Positions 52,931-62,909 of a stretch of DNA of 64,000 nucleotides are shown piece after piece. This DNA is from Paenibacillus urinalis (GTDB taxonomy: Bacteria; Bacillota; Bacilli; Paenibacillales; Paenibacillaceae), in the NCBI RefSeq assembly GCF_028747985.1, contig NZ_CP118108.1, forward strand, positions 2,795,501-2,859,500, read 5' to 3'. The notes under the pieces are model-generated. The model ran no database searches. It had not been told where the DNA came from and worked only from the letters and a program-made list of their open reading frames with translations. Each line of letters opens with the position of its first letter. The first letter of the stretch is position 1. Both the position numbers and the translations under genes were made by a program.

Positions 52931-54127
52931 TTATCCAGTTAATTTAACAGCCTTTTGGGGTTTTGTATACCATAAGATAAGAACAGTAACAATGGCAATA
53001 CTTAGACATACCCAATATACCTCACGAACTCCTACAAACTGAGCTATGACACCGCCCCCTAAATTTCCGACTAACCTTCCAATAATCGAGCCGTTGTAGT
53101 AGATCGTTGAGGACATCCCCGGTGAATTTGGGAGTAATTCTGCGAAATAACTTAGTCCATTACCCATAATAATGGCAACAAACAAGGCCTGTAGAAGTTG
53201 TGCCCCAATGATCTGCCATGAGTAAGTTGACACACTTAATATAATATTGTAAATGATTGCAATAAAACACGCGGCCATCATCAGTGAATGGTTAGATATC
53301 TTTCTGCCCAATGCACCTAATATAAACATAATAGGAATTTCCAAACCTGCGCAGATACTAACCACCAATCCAACATCGGTGTGTGTGCCTTGAAGTTCAT
53401 TTACGATAAACAAAGGTGTAATAATTCCATTTATGGCATTAACCGCAAATAGAAAGATAAAAGCAATCAACGGATACATAATCTGCTTATGATAGACTGA
53501 CATTGAATTTGTGCGAGACGGCTTCTTCTTTTGAACAGCTCTTTTTTTGGGTAGAAATAGAAGCACGAGAGATGAAATTACAAGAAAGATAGCAGAAGTT
53601 CCTAAAAAGAGTCCATTATAACCTACAACCGCTAAAATTAGGGTTCCAATCAATGGCCCTATCAGGAATCCGAAAGACACAAGTGTGCGTAAAATAGACA
53701 TTGCAAACGTCTTATCATCAGAATTACTTTCAATTGCTGATTCCTGGGCATAAGCATAAATCTGAGGCATAGCCGCAGCCCCTACACCACTAAAAAAACT
53801 AACGAGAATGAGCAAGATCAAGTAATGATCAAAGACCAAGTATGAAGTATAGCCTAGTGCTGATGATAATGTGGCGAAGATAATGATTAATTTTCGATCA
53901 TGCATGCGATCCGAGTATTTACCGATAAAGGAGTTTGCCACCACACCACTCAATGAACTGAAAGCTGTAAATGAGCCAAACGCGCCTGCACTCATTCCCA
54001 ATTCTTCTGTATAATAGAGCGCTAAGTATGGCATTGTTATTGATATTCCAGTACCGACCAATAGGACACATATGACAAATAAGCCGTAGCCTTTTATTGA
54101 AAACAAATTTTTTAGTCGCTTATACAA
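52931..54127 (-). CDS. Sugar efflux (SET-family) MFS transporter
   Basis: This 398-residue, 12-helix MFS protein is of the sugar efflux transporter type. It shows the loop motif GKYSDRMHDRKLIII after helix 2, helix 1 with LLVGTGISITMPYLALYYTE, and SFGFLIGPLIGTLILAVVGY in helix 5. The start is TTG behind GAGGAGG. It stands alone and is probably an exporter of sugars or related glycosides; the family also includes drug pumps, so the cargo is open. Confidence 0.85.
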   Translation of the reverse strand: MYKRLKNLFSIKGYGLFVICVLLVGTGISITMPYLALYYTEELGMSAGAFGSFTAFSSLSGVVANSFIGKYSDRMHDRKLIIIFATLSSALGYTSYLVFDHYLILLILVSFFSGVGAAAMPQIYAYAQESAIESNSDDKTFAMSILRTLVSFGFLIGPLIGTLILAVVGYNGLFLGTSAIFLVISSLVLLFLPKKRAVQKKKPSRTNSMSVYHKQIMYPLIAFIFLFAVNAINGIITPLFIVNELQGTHTDVGLVVSICAGLEIPIMFILGALGRKISNHSLMMAACFIAIIYNIILSVSTYSWQIIGAQLLQALFVAIIMGNGLSYFAELLPNSPGMSSTIYYNGSIIGRLVGNLGGGVIAQFVGVREVYWVCLSIAIVTVLILWYTKPQKAVKLTG

Positions 54128-54188
54128 ATTCTTCCTCCTCGATTATCTATATTCATTCGTTTTTTTGCCTTCACTGCACAGTTCATTT

Positions 54189-54688
54189 TCACCGTGATCC
54201 AAGTAAACTTGCGATTCCCATTGCCAGCAGTATGGCACTTATGATCTCTGTCATTTCCGCAATGCTGAATTTAATAAAGGCGTGATATAGGTATTAATGA
54301 TTGAATAATTAATAAAAACAAAAAGAGTAACGAAAAGTGTGAAAATTACTTTAGGATTTACTAAGGGAGTGAAACGTTGGTGAAAAGAAACAACAGATTC
54401 TCCTCCCAGAGCAGGAATCCATTTAAATACTGCAAAGATGGATAGTAAACTCAGAATACCGATCGCCCAGAAAATTGTCTTCCAATCATAGGATGCTGCC
54501 ACCATCCTTCCGATCGGAACTCCAAACACAAGTGATGAACTGTAACCCATTGCAACTGTAGATATAGCCGCACCTTGTCTTCCGGTTATGGCTAACTTTG
54601 CGGCAATCGCATAGGCACTCACAACAAACATCCCTGTTCCAATTCCAATGATAATCCTGGTTATCGGAACACTATCAATTATGCACAT
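54189..54688 (-). pseudogene. MFS transporter remnant
   Basis: The reading holds helices 4 to 7 of a DHA1-type MFS pump: IIIGIGTGMFVVSAYAIAAK, FGVPIGRMVAASYDWKTIFW and VIFTLFVTLFVFINYSIINT. Both ends are missing, and a frame break near 54255 leads into a tail reading EMTEIISAILLAMGIASLLG before a stop. It cannot form a transporter. It is divergent from an AraC gene, so a former AraC-MFS pair is implied. Confidence 0.8.
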
Positions 54689-54804
54689 GTAAAATGAATA
54701 GCTGTTATCCTGATTCTATTAAATGATTGCCTATTACTATCAGCGGTATTATCAGGATAGCACCCTTCATTTATAATTATAGGAACATAGAAAGGGGTGT
54801 TAGG

Positions 54805-55734
54805 ATGGAAGACATTCTTAAACAACAAAAGGCATTGGCTGAGCTTATTCAGAAGCACTCTGTCGTTGACGGAGTACACGAAACGCTGATTCCTTCTTTA
54901 TATATCATTCAGATTTCGAAATTGGCCGAGCCTTCCCATAGGGTTTTCAAGCCTTGTTTTTGCGTGATCGCTCAAGGATTAAAAGAAGTATTCCTGGCAC
55001 AAGAGCGTTTCAATTATGGACTTACAGATTACCTCGTCGCCTCTATGGATCTTCCGGTTGTAGGGAAAATTATTAAAGCCACTCCTGAATTACCTTATTT
55101 AAGCATAAAACTCGAATTTACACATTCACAGATTTTAGAAGTAATCAATGAGGCTAACCTAATCATCAAGCCAAAAGACCAGACAAATCGTGCCCTGTTT
55201 GTAGGTCAAATGGAGCCTACTCTTATGGATGCAACACTACGACTGGTCAAATTACTTGACCGACCGGAGGACATTCCGTTTCTTGCTCCATTGATTACTA
55301 AGGAGGTACTGTACGCACTTCTCAAGAGTCCTTACGGCGTCACCCTGGGGCAAATTGCAATGGAAGGCAGCAACAACTACCGAATCATGGAAACGATTGA
55401 ACATATAACACGGTATTTTGATCAACCCCTTCGTGTGGAACAGCTCGCTGAAACTGCCAATATGAGTACTCCTTCGTTTCACCGCAACTTCAAGCAGGTC
55501 ACCGGCATGAGTCCTATTCAATTTCAAAAGCAGCTTCGGTTGCAGGAAGCTCGTCGTTTACTGTTATCAGAATCCGCCGAAGCCTCCGAAGCTGCCTTCC
55601 GAGTCGGTTATGAAAGTCCCTCTCAGTTCAGTCGGGAGTATTCTCGTTTATTTGGGGCCCCTCCCAAATCAGACATCAAGCACATCAAGGAAATTTACGA
55701 CTCATCCAAAAGTATCGTTTTCTTAGCAGATTAA
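54805..55734 (+). CDS. AraC-family regulator (AraC_N domain)
   Basis: This 309-residue regulator starts at ATG 54805 behind AAAGGGG; the upstream extension is unsupported. The N-terminal AraC_N domain (PF06719 type) has SHRVFKPCFCVIAQGLKEVF and YLVASMDLPVVGKI. The two helix-turn-helices are LAETANMSTPSFHRNFKQVT and AFRVGYESPSQFSREYSRLF. It resembles YqhC, which activates aldehyde reductases, and an aldo/keto reductase gene follows 135 bases downstream. Confidence 0.88.
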   Translation: MEDILKQQKALAELIQKHSVVDGVHETLIPSLYIIQISKLAEPSHRVFKPCFCVIAQGLKEVFLAQERFNYGLTDYLVASMDLPVVGKIIKATPELPYLSIKLEFTHSQILEVINEANLIIKPKDQTNRALFVGQMEPTLMDATLRLVKLLDRPEDIPFLAPLITKEVLYALLKSPYGVTLGQIAMEGSNNYRIMETIEHITRYFDQPLRVEQLAETANMSTPSFHRNFKQVTGMSPIQFQKQLRLQEARRLLLSESAEASEAAFRVGYESPSQFSREYSRLFGAPPKSDIKHIKEIYDSSKSIVFLAD

Positions 55735-55866
55735 ATGATATAAATAGGCAAACATTTAATATGATCAGGATATCGCTTCCTAGCTTTGTCATTGCATAAT
55801 AGATATAGAGGGCAGGATTTCATGCTTGAAGCTTAGCAAATGATAAATATTACAAAGGAGAATTAG

Positions 55867-56721
<855 letters not shown>

Positions 56722-56731
56722 TACATGCTAA

Positions 56732-56756
56732 AGAGGCAAGTTTTGCACTTGCCTCT
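56732..56756 (+). terminator. Terminator of the DkgA-like gene
   Basis: AGAGGCAAG and CTTGCCTCT form a 9-base stem with a 7-base loop 10 bases past the stop, followed by GTTTGTATTT. Confidence 0.75.
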
Positions 56757-57003
56757 GTTTGTATTTCTATTTCTCTATATCCGATCCCAAAGCTGTCACC
56801 GAATTATTTATCAGTTAAATGCTTCAAAGCTTCAGGATGACGATCACCAGCTACTTAAATTTCATTTAATCCCTCTTCAATATAGAGAAGATCTTGCTGG
56901 TACAGTGTACATATGAAAAGTCTCCTTAGATTCCTTTTGCTTCGAGTTACTTCAAGAAAGTGAGAAAATAATACATCAAGAATGAAATATAATCAACTTC
57001 TTA

Positions 57004-57729
57004 TTACACCATAGGATTTATCTTGTATTTCATCCAGAGACCGCCATCATGGAGCCTTTCTACGCTTTTTAAATAGAAGTTTACGGGATTTGAATTTGGA
57101 AGATGAGCGCTCGCTTCAAATAATGACAATGAGTTTGATGAGCCATCGACTATAGGAACCAAGACCAGACTAAGCTCATCTATTAATCCTTCATACAAAA
57201 AGGAGCCATTAATAAGTCCTCCACCTTCAAGCAAAAGTTTGTCTATCGAAAATAATTTTTTGAGCTTTTCGACAACTACAGTAAAATTAAGACTATTTTT
57301 GCCTCCAAAAATATAGGATACGCCTAATTTTTGCAGATAATTTAAATATGCATCCGACACCTCTTCCGTAAGCACCTCTATTATATGATGGCCAAAACGA
57401 TCCTCATCTTCCTCAATGAAATTTTTTGTCCATCCCAATTTTCCCAAAGGGTCGACTGCTACTGCATAGCCCGGAGCATCAATATTTGCTACGTAATCTG
57501 TTCTAGGAATCGTCGGAGTGTTCTCTAGATCTAAATCCAATTTGTTTCCAAAGGTGAAATGTTTCTCCATGGTGATCCGGCCGCATATCCATGCTTTGCA
57601 TTCGTAACGATCATGAATCTCTTCATATTTACTTGTGAAATATCGGGTTCGAACCTCCTCCAGATAATCTCCTGCTATTTTCCCATCCAAAGACGTCAAC
57701 ATGTGACAAATGATATATGGTCTTTTCAT
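57004..57729 (-). CDS. RibD-C/dihydrofolate reductase-fold reductase
   Basis: This 241-residue protein has the RibD C-terminal (DHFR-like) fold. The N-terminus reads YIICHMLTSLDGKIAGDYLE, as in riboflavin-type reductases. Later come ITMEKHFTF, a Rossmann-like VSYIFGGKN and KLLLEGGGLINGSFLYEGLI, which holds the conserved GGG-NG motif. It should reduce a small substrate with NAD(P)H. It is not a riboflavin operon gene here. AAGGAGA precedes the ATG. Confidence 0.85.
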   Translation of the reverse strand: MKRPYIICHMLTSLDGKIAGDYLEEVRTRYFTSKYEEIHDRYECKAWICGRITMEKHFTFGNKLDLDLENTPTIPRTDYVANIDAPGYAVAVDPLGKLGWTKNFIEEDEDRFGHHIIEVLTEEVSDAYLNYLQKLGVSYIFGGKNSLNFTVVVEKLKKLFSIDKLLLEGGGLINGSFLYEGLIDELSLVLVPIVDGSSNSLSLFEASAHLPNSNPVNFYLKSVERLHDGGLWMKYKINPMV

Positions 57730-57783
57730 AAATGCCTTCTCCTTCTTTTCCTGTTTTTTAGATAATACGTATAGGCAATCTCA

Positions 57784-58956
57784 TCACTTAGAAAGTTGTT
57801 GAACAGGAGCAAACAAATAATTTCTAAATAAAATGGTTGCTAAACTTAACACCAACGATAATATACCTACGAGTATAAGGTAAGGTGTTCCCATCTGAGT
57901 TATAAATATCCCGCCTACAGCTGTTCCCACTGTTGTTCCTATGTTACAAGCCGATATAAATAATCCATTGGCAAAATCAGGCGCCTGGGGGGCTGCAGAC
58001 ATAATCAAATATTGATTAATATTAGCCATAATGCCTCCAGCCAGTATTCCCCAGAGTATAGTTGTAATAGCCATAGCCACTGCAAGCTGCCCTGTGAAGA
58101 AGATAAGAATATAGACAGCAACCAACAACAAAGGAAAAACGAACACGGCTTTAGCAGCGCTATGAGTAAGCAGCCTTCCGGCGATAATGTTCCCAATCAT
58201 ATTAGCGCCTCCGAAGATGAACAAGGTCAGACTTGTGGCGTTAGGAGACATCTTAGTTACGGTTCCCAAGTACTCCGTAAGATAGCTATAGACGCCGAAC
58301 ACAGATGCGTTTAACAAAATCACGGTCACAATGGAAATCCATAATACAGGTCTCTTTATTACGGAAAATTGCGAGCCATAAGTTAGCCTTTCCTTTACAG
58401 GCATAGAAGGTACAAATAATACCGTAGCAATGAATACTAAGGCATTGACGATCAAAAAGAATGCCATTGCCCACTCATACGAAAAAGTATGATTCATAAA
58501 GCTTGCGATGGGTACGCCAGCTACCATTCCGGCAGATATCCCTATAAAAACCTTGGACACAGCTCTAGGAGCTTCTTCTTTACTTACGGACGAACCAGCC
58601 ACTGTAAAGGCCAAGGAACAATAAATAGGATGAAAAAGTGCGGGTATGATACGTGCAATTAATAACATGGTAAAGCTCGTTGTAATTAAAGATACAATGT
58701 TGGCAATTACAAAAACACCAAGTACTAATAACATGACCTTCTTACGATTCATTCCTGAAAAAAGTAAAGGCATAATCGGACCCGATATGGCGATGCCTAA
58801 TGCAAATACGCTCACTAGCAATCCCGCATGAGTTACACTGACATCAAAGCGATCGGCAAGGGAAGGTAATAAGCCAATAATCCCCATTTCCGTATTTAAA
58901 ATCCCGAATACTCCTATTGTTAATATGAATATCAATAGATGATTTTGCTTGACCAA
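57784..58956 (-). CDS. MFS exporter (AraJ/YdhP-like), paralogue of 21460-22632
   Basis: This 390-residue DHA1 transporter is highly similar along its length to the MFS at 21460. Both have LLIFILTIGVFGILNTEMG at helix 1, MNRKKVMLLVLGVF or equivalent, SKEEAPRAVSKVFIGISAG and FGVYSYL. I place the start at TTG 58956 behind ATAGGAG, the same position as in the paralogue. It is divergent from a TetR gene rather than LysR, so the same pump type has a different regulator. Confidence 0.88.
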   Translation of the reverse strand: MVKQNHLLIFILTIGVFGILNTEMGIIGLLPSLADRFDVSVTHAGLLVSVFALGIAISGPIMPLLFSGMNRKKVMLLVLGVFVIANIVSLITTSFTMLLIARIIPALFHPIYCSLAFTVAGSSVSKEEAPRAVSKVFIGISAGMVAGVPIASFMNHTFSYEWAMAFFLIVNALVFIATVLFVPSMPVKERLTYGSQFSVIKRPVLWISIVTVILLNASVFGVYSYLTEYLGTVTKMSPNATSLTLFIFGGANMIGNIIAGRLLTHSAAKAVFVFPLLLVAVYILIFFTGQLAVAMAITTILWGILAGGIMANINQYLIMSAAPQAPDFANGLFISACNIGTTVGTAVGGIFITQMGTPYLILVGILSLVLSLATILFRNYLFAPVQQLSK

Positions 58957-59146
58957 AAAAACAACTCCTATCTTCAATGCTTTCTAGTACAATTCACAAG
59001 TTATCAAAACAGTTTGTTTAATCAACTCATGTCAATTATTATAAAATCACTAAACTACTTTCAATGGTTAATAATTTTGATTTTGTTGATATTTCAACAC
59101 AATATTTGAAAATGTTAATTATCTAAATAATATCGGAGGACTAAGC

Positions 59147-59692
59147 ATGGCTAAAATGGATCGGAGAATTGCTAAAACACAAGAAGCATTAAAAAAAGCG
59201 GTTATCGAATTGATGAGCGTTAAGAATTTTGATGAGATAACCATCCAGGATATCGCAGATCAAGCGAATCTTAATCGAGGAACCATTTATCTTCATTACC
59301 AGGACAAATATGATCTGTTAGATAAACTAATTGAATCTCACATGAATGAGCTAGGTGAAATGGATGAGTGGGCATGTAAGTTGGACTGGAGCAATGGACT
59401 TACACCTTTTTTTGAGTATTTCGAGAAAAATTATTTGTTTTTTTCGACGATGCTGGCCAGTAAAGGCGCTCCCTCCTTTCGATCCCGGCTTCTTGAATAC
59501 GTTATGGAAGGATTCAAAGGTGAGATTGATAGGGAGAGTGGAAAGAACGTGGATATCAACGAAGATGTAATGCTTCAGTATGCTGGTACTGCTTATGTAG
59601 GAGTCATTGAATGGTGGATTAAAAACGAGATGCCGTATCCGCCACAAGTGATGGCTAAACAAGTTGGTGCTTTGTTGGAGAGAAGCTTATAA
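59147..59692 (+). CDS. TetR-family regulator
   Basis: This 181-residue TetR regulator has its DNA-binding domain at residues 5-50 (NFDEITIQDIADQANLNRGT, then IYLHYQDKYDLLDKLIESH). The C-terminal domain is of the type in TetR_C_7/11-like multidrug regulators (KNYLFFSTMLASKGAPSFRS). It is divergent from the MFS pump, its probable target. CGGAGG precedes the ATG. Confidence 0.88.
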   Translation: MAKMDRRIAKTQEALKKAVIELMSVKNFDEITIQDIADQANLNRGTIYLHYQDKYDLLDKLIESHMNELGEMDEWACKLDWSNGLTPFFEYFEKNYLFFSTMLASKGAPSFRSRLLEYVMEGFKGEIDRESGKNVDINEDVMLQYAGTAYVGVIEWWIKNEMPYPPQVMAKQVGALLERSL

Positions 59693-59753
59693 GTTACTGA
59701 TTTCTACAATTCCATGATAATATTTAATAATATTCTTAGAGAAGAGGATGTAT

Positions 59754-60647
59754 ATGTTCGAGGCGGACCAGAAATTGAAGTCAGATGGATTTGAAGAGGA
59801 AAAGATTTTTATACAACCCGAATTTATGCTCAAAGAATTACAAAATAATGCATTAACAAGTCACTTCCATATAAGCGATATCGGCTTTTTTCCTGCTGCA
59901 AAATTTCATTACAGACAAAGACCCAAAGGATCTCAATCTCATATCCTCATCTATTGTGTCAAAGGAGAAGGCTGGGTGGAAACCAATAAATCCGTACCAG
60001 TGCAACCCAGACAACTTATCGTTATTCCAGCGGAGACCCCGCATCAATATGGTGCATCTCATGAAAATCCTTGGACCATTTATTGGATGCACCTTACAGG
60101 GACAGACGCAGAATCTCTTATTCGAGCTTATTCTTTAGACGCGGGGCCCCTCCCTTTTACATTAAACTTGCATTCTAGGTGGGTCGATGACTTTGAACAA
60201 TGTTACGACATGTTATCAGATAAACCGTATGCCATGAACAATCAGATTTATGTATCCCAGTGTATCCGCCATTTAATTAGTCACGTAGGATTTAGTTTAA
60301 TGCATACACTTCAGGATAATAAAAGTGAACGCTATTTGGAACAAGCTGTGCAATTCATGACGGATCGGATGACAGAGTCTCTGACGCTTCCGGAATTAGC
60401 ACGTCATTTAGGCTTATCTAAACAACATTTGATTTACTTGTTCAACAAGGAAACTGGCGTGCCTCCCATTGAGTTCTATCTCAGACTCAAGATGCAGCGA
60501 GCTGGACAAATGTTATCCTTATCGGATAAAAGCGTGAAGGAAATAGCCGGAGCTGTCGGTATAAAGGACCCCTATTATTTCTCAAGATTGTTCAAAAAAA
60601 TAATGGGATGCTCGCCGACCGAATATCGGAGCATCCCAAAAGGTTGA
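59754..60647 (+). CDS. AraC-family regulator with cupin sensor
   Basis: This 297-residue regulator starts at ATG 59754; the earlier ATG at 59748 abuts the ribosome site. A cupin-type sensor fills residues 30-150 (ILIYCVKGEGWVETNKSVPV, then VIPAETPHQYGASHENPWTI). The DNA-binding part is LARHLGLSKQHLIYLFNKET and GAVGIKDPYYFSRLFKKIMG. It is convergent with a GH2 gene and may control it. Its last 45 bases also contain that gene's terminator. Confidence 0.87.
   Translation: MFEADQKLKSDGFEEEKIFIQPEFMLKELQNNALTSHFHISDIGFFPAAKFHYRQRPKGSQSHILIYCVKGEGWVETNKSVPVQPRQLIVIPAETPHQYGASHENPWTIYWMHLTGTDAESLIRAYSLDAGPLPFTLNLHSRWVDDFEQCYDMLSDKPYAMNNQIYVSQCIRHLISHVGFSLMHTLQDNKSERYLEQAVQFMTDRMTESLTLPELARHLGLSKQHLIYLFNKETGVPPIEFYLRLKMQRAGQMLSLSDKSVKEIAGAVGIKDPYYFSRLFKKIMGCSPTEYRSIPKG
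60594..60637 (-). terminator. GH2 terminator embedded in the araC coding end
   Basis: GGGATGCTC and GAGCATCCC are perfect 9-base inverted repeats around 15 bases; on the minus strand ATTATTTTTTT follows. The structure lies wholly inside the last codons of the convergent AraC gene, 37-80 bases beyond the GH2 stop. Confidence 0.7.
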
Positions 60648-60673
60648 TAATTGTAAGTAGTTAAGAGACCGAA

Positions 60674-62686
60674 TTACTGAACCAAATGGTGATCTGTAAA
60701 ATGTCCGTTGTACTTAGTCAATGGACCGCTCGTTACCGAGAATCCGGTCGGTCTCTGAACATCCAGTATGATTTCTTCCATGTCGATATGAGGTACATCC
60801 ATAAAATGTAACACGCATTGCTCACCAGGCTCTAATTCCGGTATATCTTTTTCGTAACAGTTACCAAATGGATCAGTAAGTTTTATGGTATATCCGGATA
60901 TTCTGTAAGACGGAATGTCATTTGCAGTATCTATAATTACTGCCATACTTCCTTCTTTATTGTCCGAATTTACGGATACATGGATCGGTGAAGCCAACTG
61001 CCGTAAGGTTTCATATGATGGCTTAGGCGTACCGTCCAAATACATGGAACCGTGTACACGTTGTCGCAGCATGCCTTCACCGGCTTCGCCCATCTGTGTT
61101 CGATAATCATTCAGACTAAAGTATATCAGTGCTGCAATACCAGAATGCTTACGGTATTCTATCGTGTTCTCTATTAGAATTTCCTTACGTCGTTCGTCTC
61201 CTCCCGCATAAGCTGGTTCACATAGTCCATATTCTGCTACAATTACAGGTTTATTCTTATAAGCTTCTGTAATGGCTTCGATTACAGCAGGTCGATCTAG
61301 ATCTCCATGCCAGGTCCCAATATAATCGTTCCACATAATAACATCACCTACACCCGTGGTGTCAGTAGAGGGATCCTCATGTACCGTATTGGAAACGTAG
61401 TTAATAAATCGGGTGTCATCTAAACCGCGAACAAGCGCCTTCAATTTTTCAAAATAACGAACTGTGATGGGAGATTGTCCATTTATCTCGTTACCCAGTC
61501 CCCATGCATAAATACATGGATGATGATAGTGTCGATTAATCATTTCATGTGCATGCTGCATAGACGTCTGAAGCCATTCATCGTCTGGATCATACGGCGT
61601 TTGCCAATGCGGAATCTCTTCCTGTACCAATAGACCATTACGGTTACACCATTCTAGTAGCTTGCTATCTTGCTGCCAATGAAAACGGGTTATTACGCAA
61701 TTTGCTTCTTTCATATGTCGGAGCATTTCCTCAAGCTCGCTAAGCGTTTCGGCCATGCCTCGATCCGGGTGAGATCCCGGCATCCATTCAACCCCCATAA
61801 GTCGGACTGGCTCTCGATTGAGTAGTAATGTATTGCCATCTGACTGAATTTCTCTGAAGCCAACCTCTATGGATTCCTCATCGGAAAGCTCATCATCCAA
61901 GTACAAAGCAAGATTAACCTTATACAAATGAGGATGATCAAAATGCCACAGCTTGGGACTTTCCACCTTTAAATTTTCAAAACATAACATGCCTGCATTG
62001 CTGGTTAATTCCCATGTTTCTGAAATTGTGGAGCCCTCTTCACTGGTTACTGTTACCTTAAGTCCAAAAGTGCTGTTGTTCGACTCACTCTGTTCTTCTT
62101 CCCATAAACGAATCTCTCCTGATATTAAACCGTACGAGCAGCTACGCCCGTTTGCTTCATCACTAAATACAGGAACGGCCTGTATTTTGCTGTAATCCAT
62201 TGCTCTGCGTCCGCTAACAATAAGGGATACTCCACGAATTATTCCGCCATCATCCGCCCAATCAAAGCTGTTGCCTACGGGAAGGGCTGTCTGACTATTT
62301 TCATTATTTGCCGATACAACGATCCTGTTGTTTTCTCCATAGGAGACGGCATTTGAGATATCTAATACAAATGAGGTGTAACCAGAATTGATATGTACCC
62401 CCACCTTTTGCCCATTTACCCATACAGCTGCATCACGATAAACCGCGTCAAATTGCAAACGAATTAATTTGTTCTCCCATTCAGGTGGAGCATAAAAGCT
62501 ACAACTGTACCACCCTGTACCCCGAAACTCCTGCAGTCCGTCTTGAACATTCCACGTATGTGGAATCATGACGTTCTCTCCTTGAGGCGGGCCGCCTTCA
62601 TGCCATTTTAGTTCCTCTCCCTCGTTCTTTAAATCTGCCTGAAAGATCCATGATTCTTCCAATGGGATACGTAATCTGGCGCTCAT
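60674..62686 (-). CDS. Glycoside hydrolase family 2 (beta-galactosidase/glucuronidase-like)
   Basis: This is a 670-residue intracellular GH2 enzyme with the usual order: sugar-binding jelly roll (1-160, GTGWYSCSFYAPPEW), immunoglobulin-like domain (170-285) and TIM barrel (286-590). The acid/base Glu is at about 400 in AWGLGNEINGQ and the nucleophile Glu at about 485 in VIVAEYGLCEP. HPDRGMAETLSELEEMLRHM opens the barrel. Length and motifs suit beta-glucuronidase or beta-galactosidase; the two cannot be separated by eye. No signal peptide is present. AGAGAGG precedes the ATG. Confidence 0.88.
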   Translation of the reverse strand: MSARLRIPLEESWIFQADLKNEGEELKWHEGGPPQGENVMIPHTWNVQDGLQEFRGTGWYSCSFYAPPEWENKLIRLQFDAVYRDAAVWVNGQKVGVHINSGYTSFVLDISNAVSYGENNRIVVSANNENSQTALPVGNSFDWADDGGIIRGVSLIVSGRRAMDYSKIQAVPVFSDEANGRSCSYGLISGEIRLWEEEQSESNNSTFGLKVTVTSEEGSTISETWELTSNAGMLCFENLKVESPKLWHFDHPHLYKVNLALYLDDELSDEESIEVGFREIQSDGNTLLLNREPVRLMGVEWMPGSHPDRGMAETLSELEEMLRHMKEANCVITRFHWQQDSKLLEWCNRNGLLVQEEIPHWQTPYDPDDEWLQTSMQHAHEMINRHYHHPCIYAWGLGNEINGQSPITVRYFEKLKALVRGLDDTRFINYVSNTVHEDPSTDTTGVGDVIMWNDYIGTWHGDLDRPAVIEAITEAYKNKPVIVAEYGLCEPAYAGGDERRKEILIENTIEYRKHSGIAALIYFSLNDYRTQMGEAGEGMLRQRVHGSMYLDGTPKPSYETLRQLASPIHVSVNSDNKEGSMAVIIDTANDIPSYRISGYTIKLTDPFGNCYEKDIPELEPGEQCVLHFMDVPHIDMEEIILDVQRPTGFSVTSGPLTKYNGHFTDHHLVQ

Positions 62687-62909
62687 CCAAATTCCTCTCT
62701 TTCTCGTAATTTGTGCTTTATTATATAGAAGCTAAGCGCTCATAGCCATTCAACATCCTCTGATTACATGGACAATATTCTTAATTTTATCTGATTCACG
62801 ATTTAAACATACTTCCTGAATAGCCCATTGGAGTCATACTCTCAGCTTATCAATTCAACTATAATAGCTTGAGTTAAGTTAAAAATTATATAGGGACAGG
62901 AGCAACTTA

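Noticed and set aside
56770..56930. Protein-like minus-strand fragments (GDRHPEALKHLTDK) after the DkgA-like gene
   Set aside because: Short, interrupted by stops and without a recognised family; possibly a relic but not supportable.
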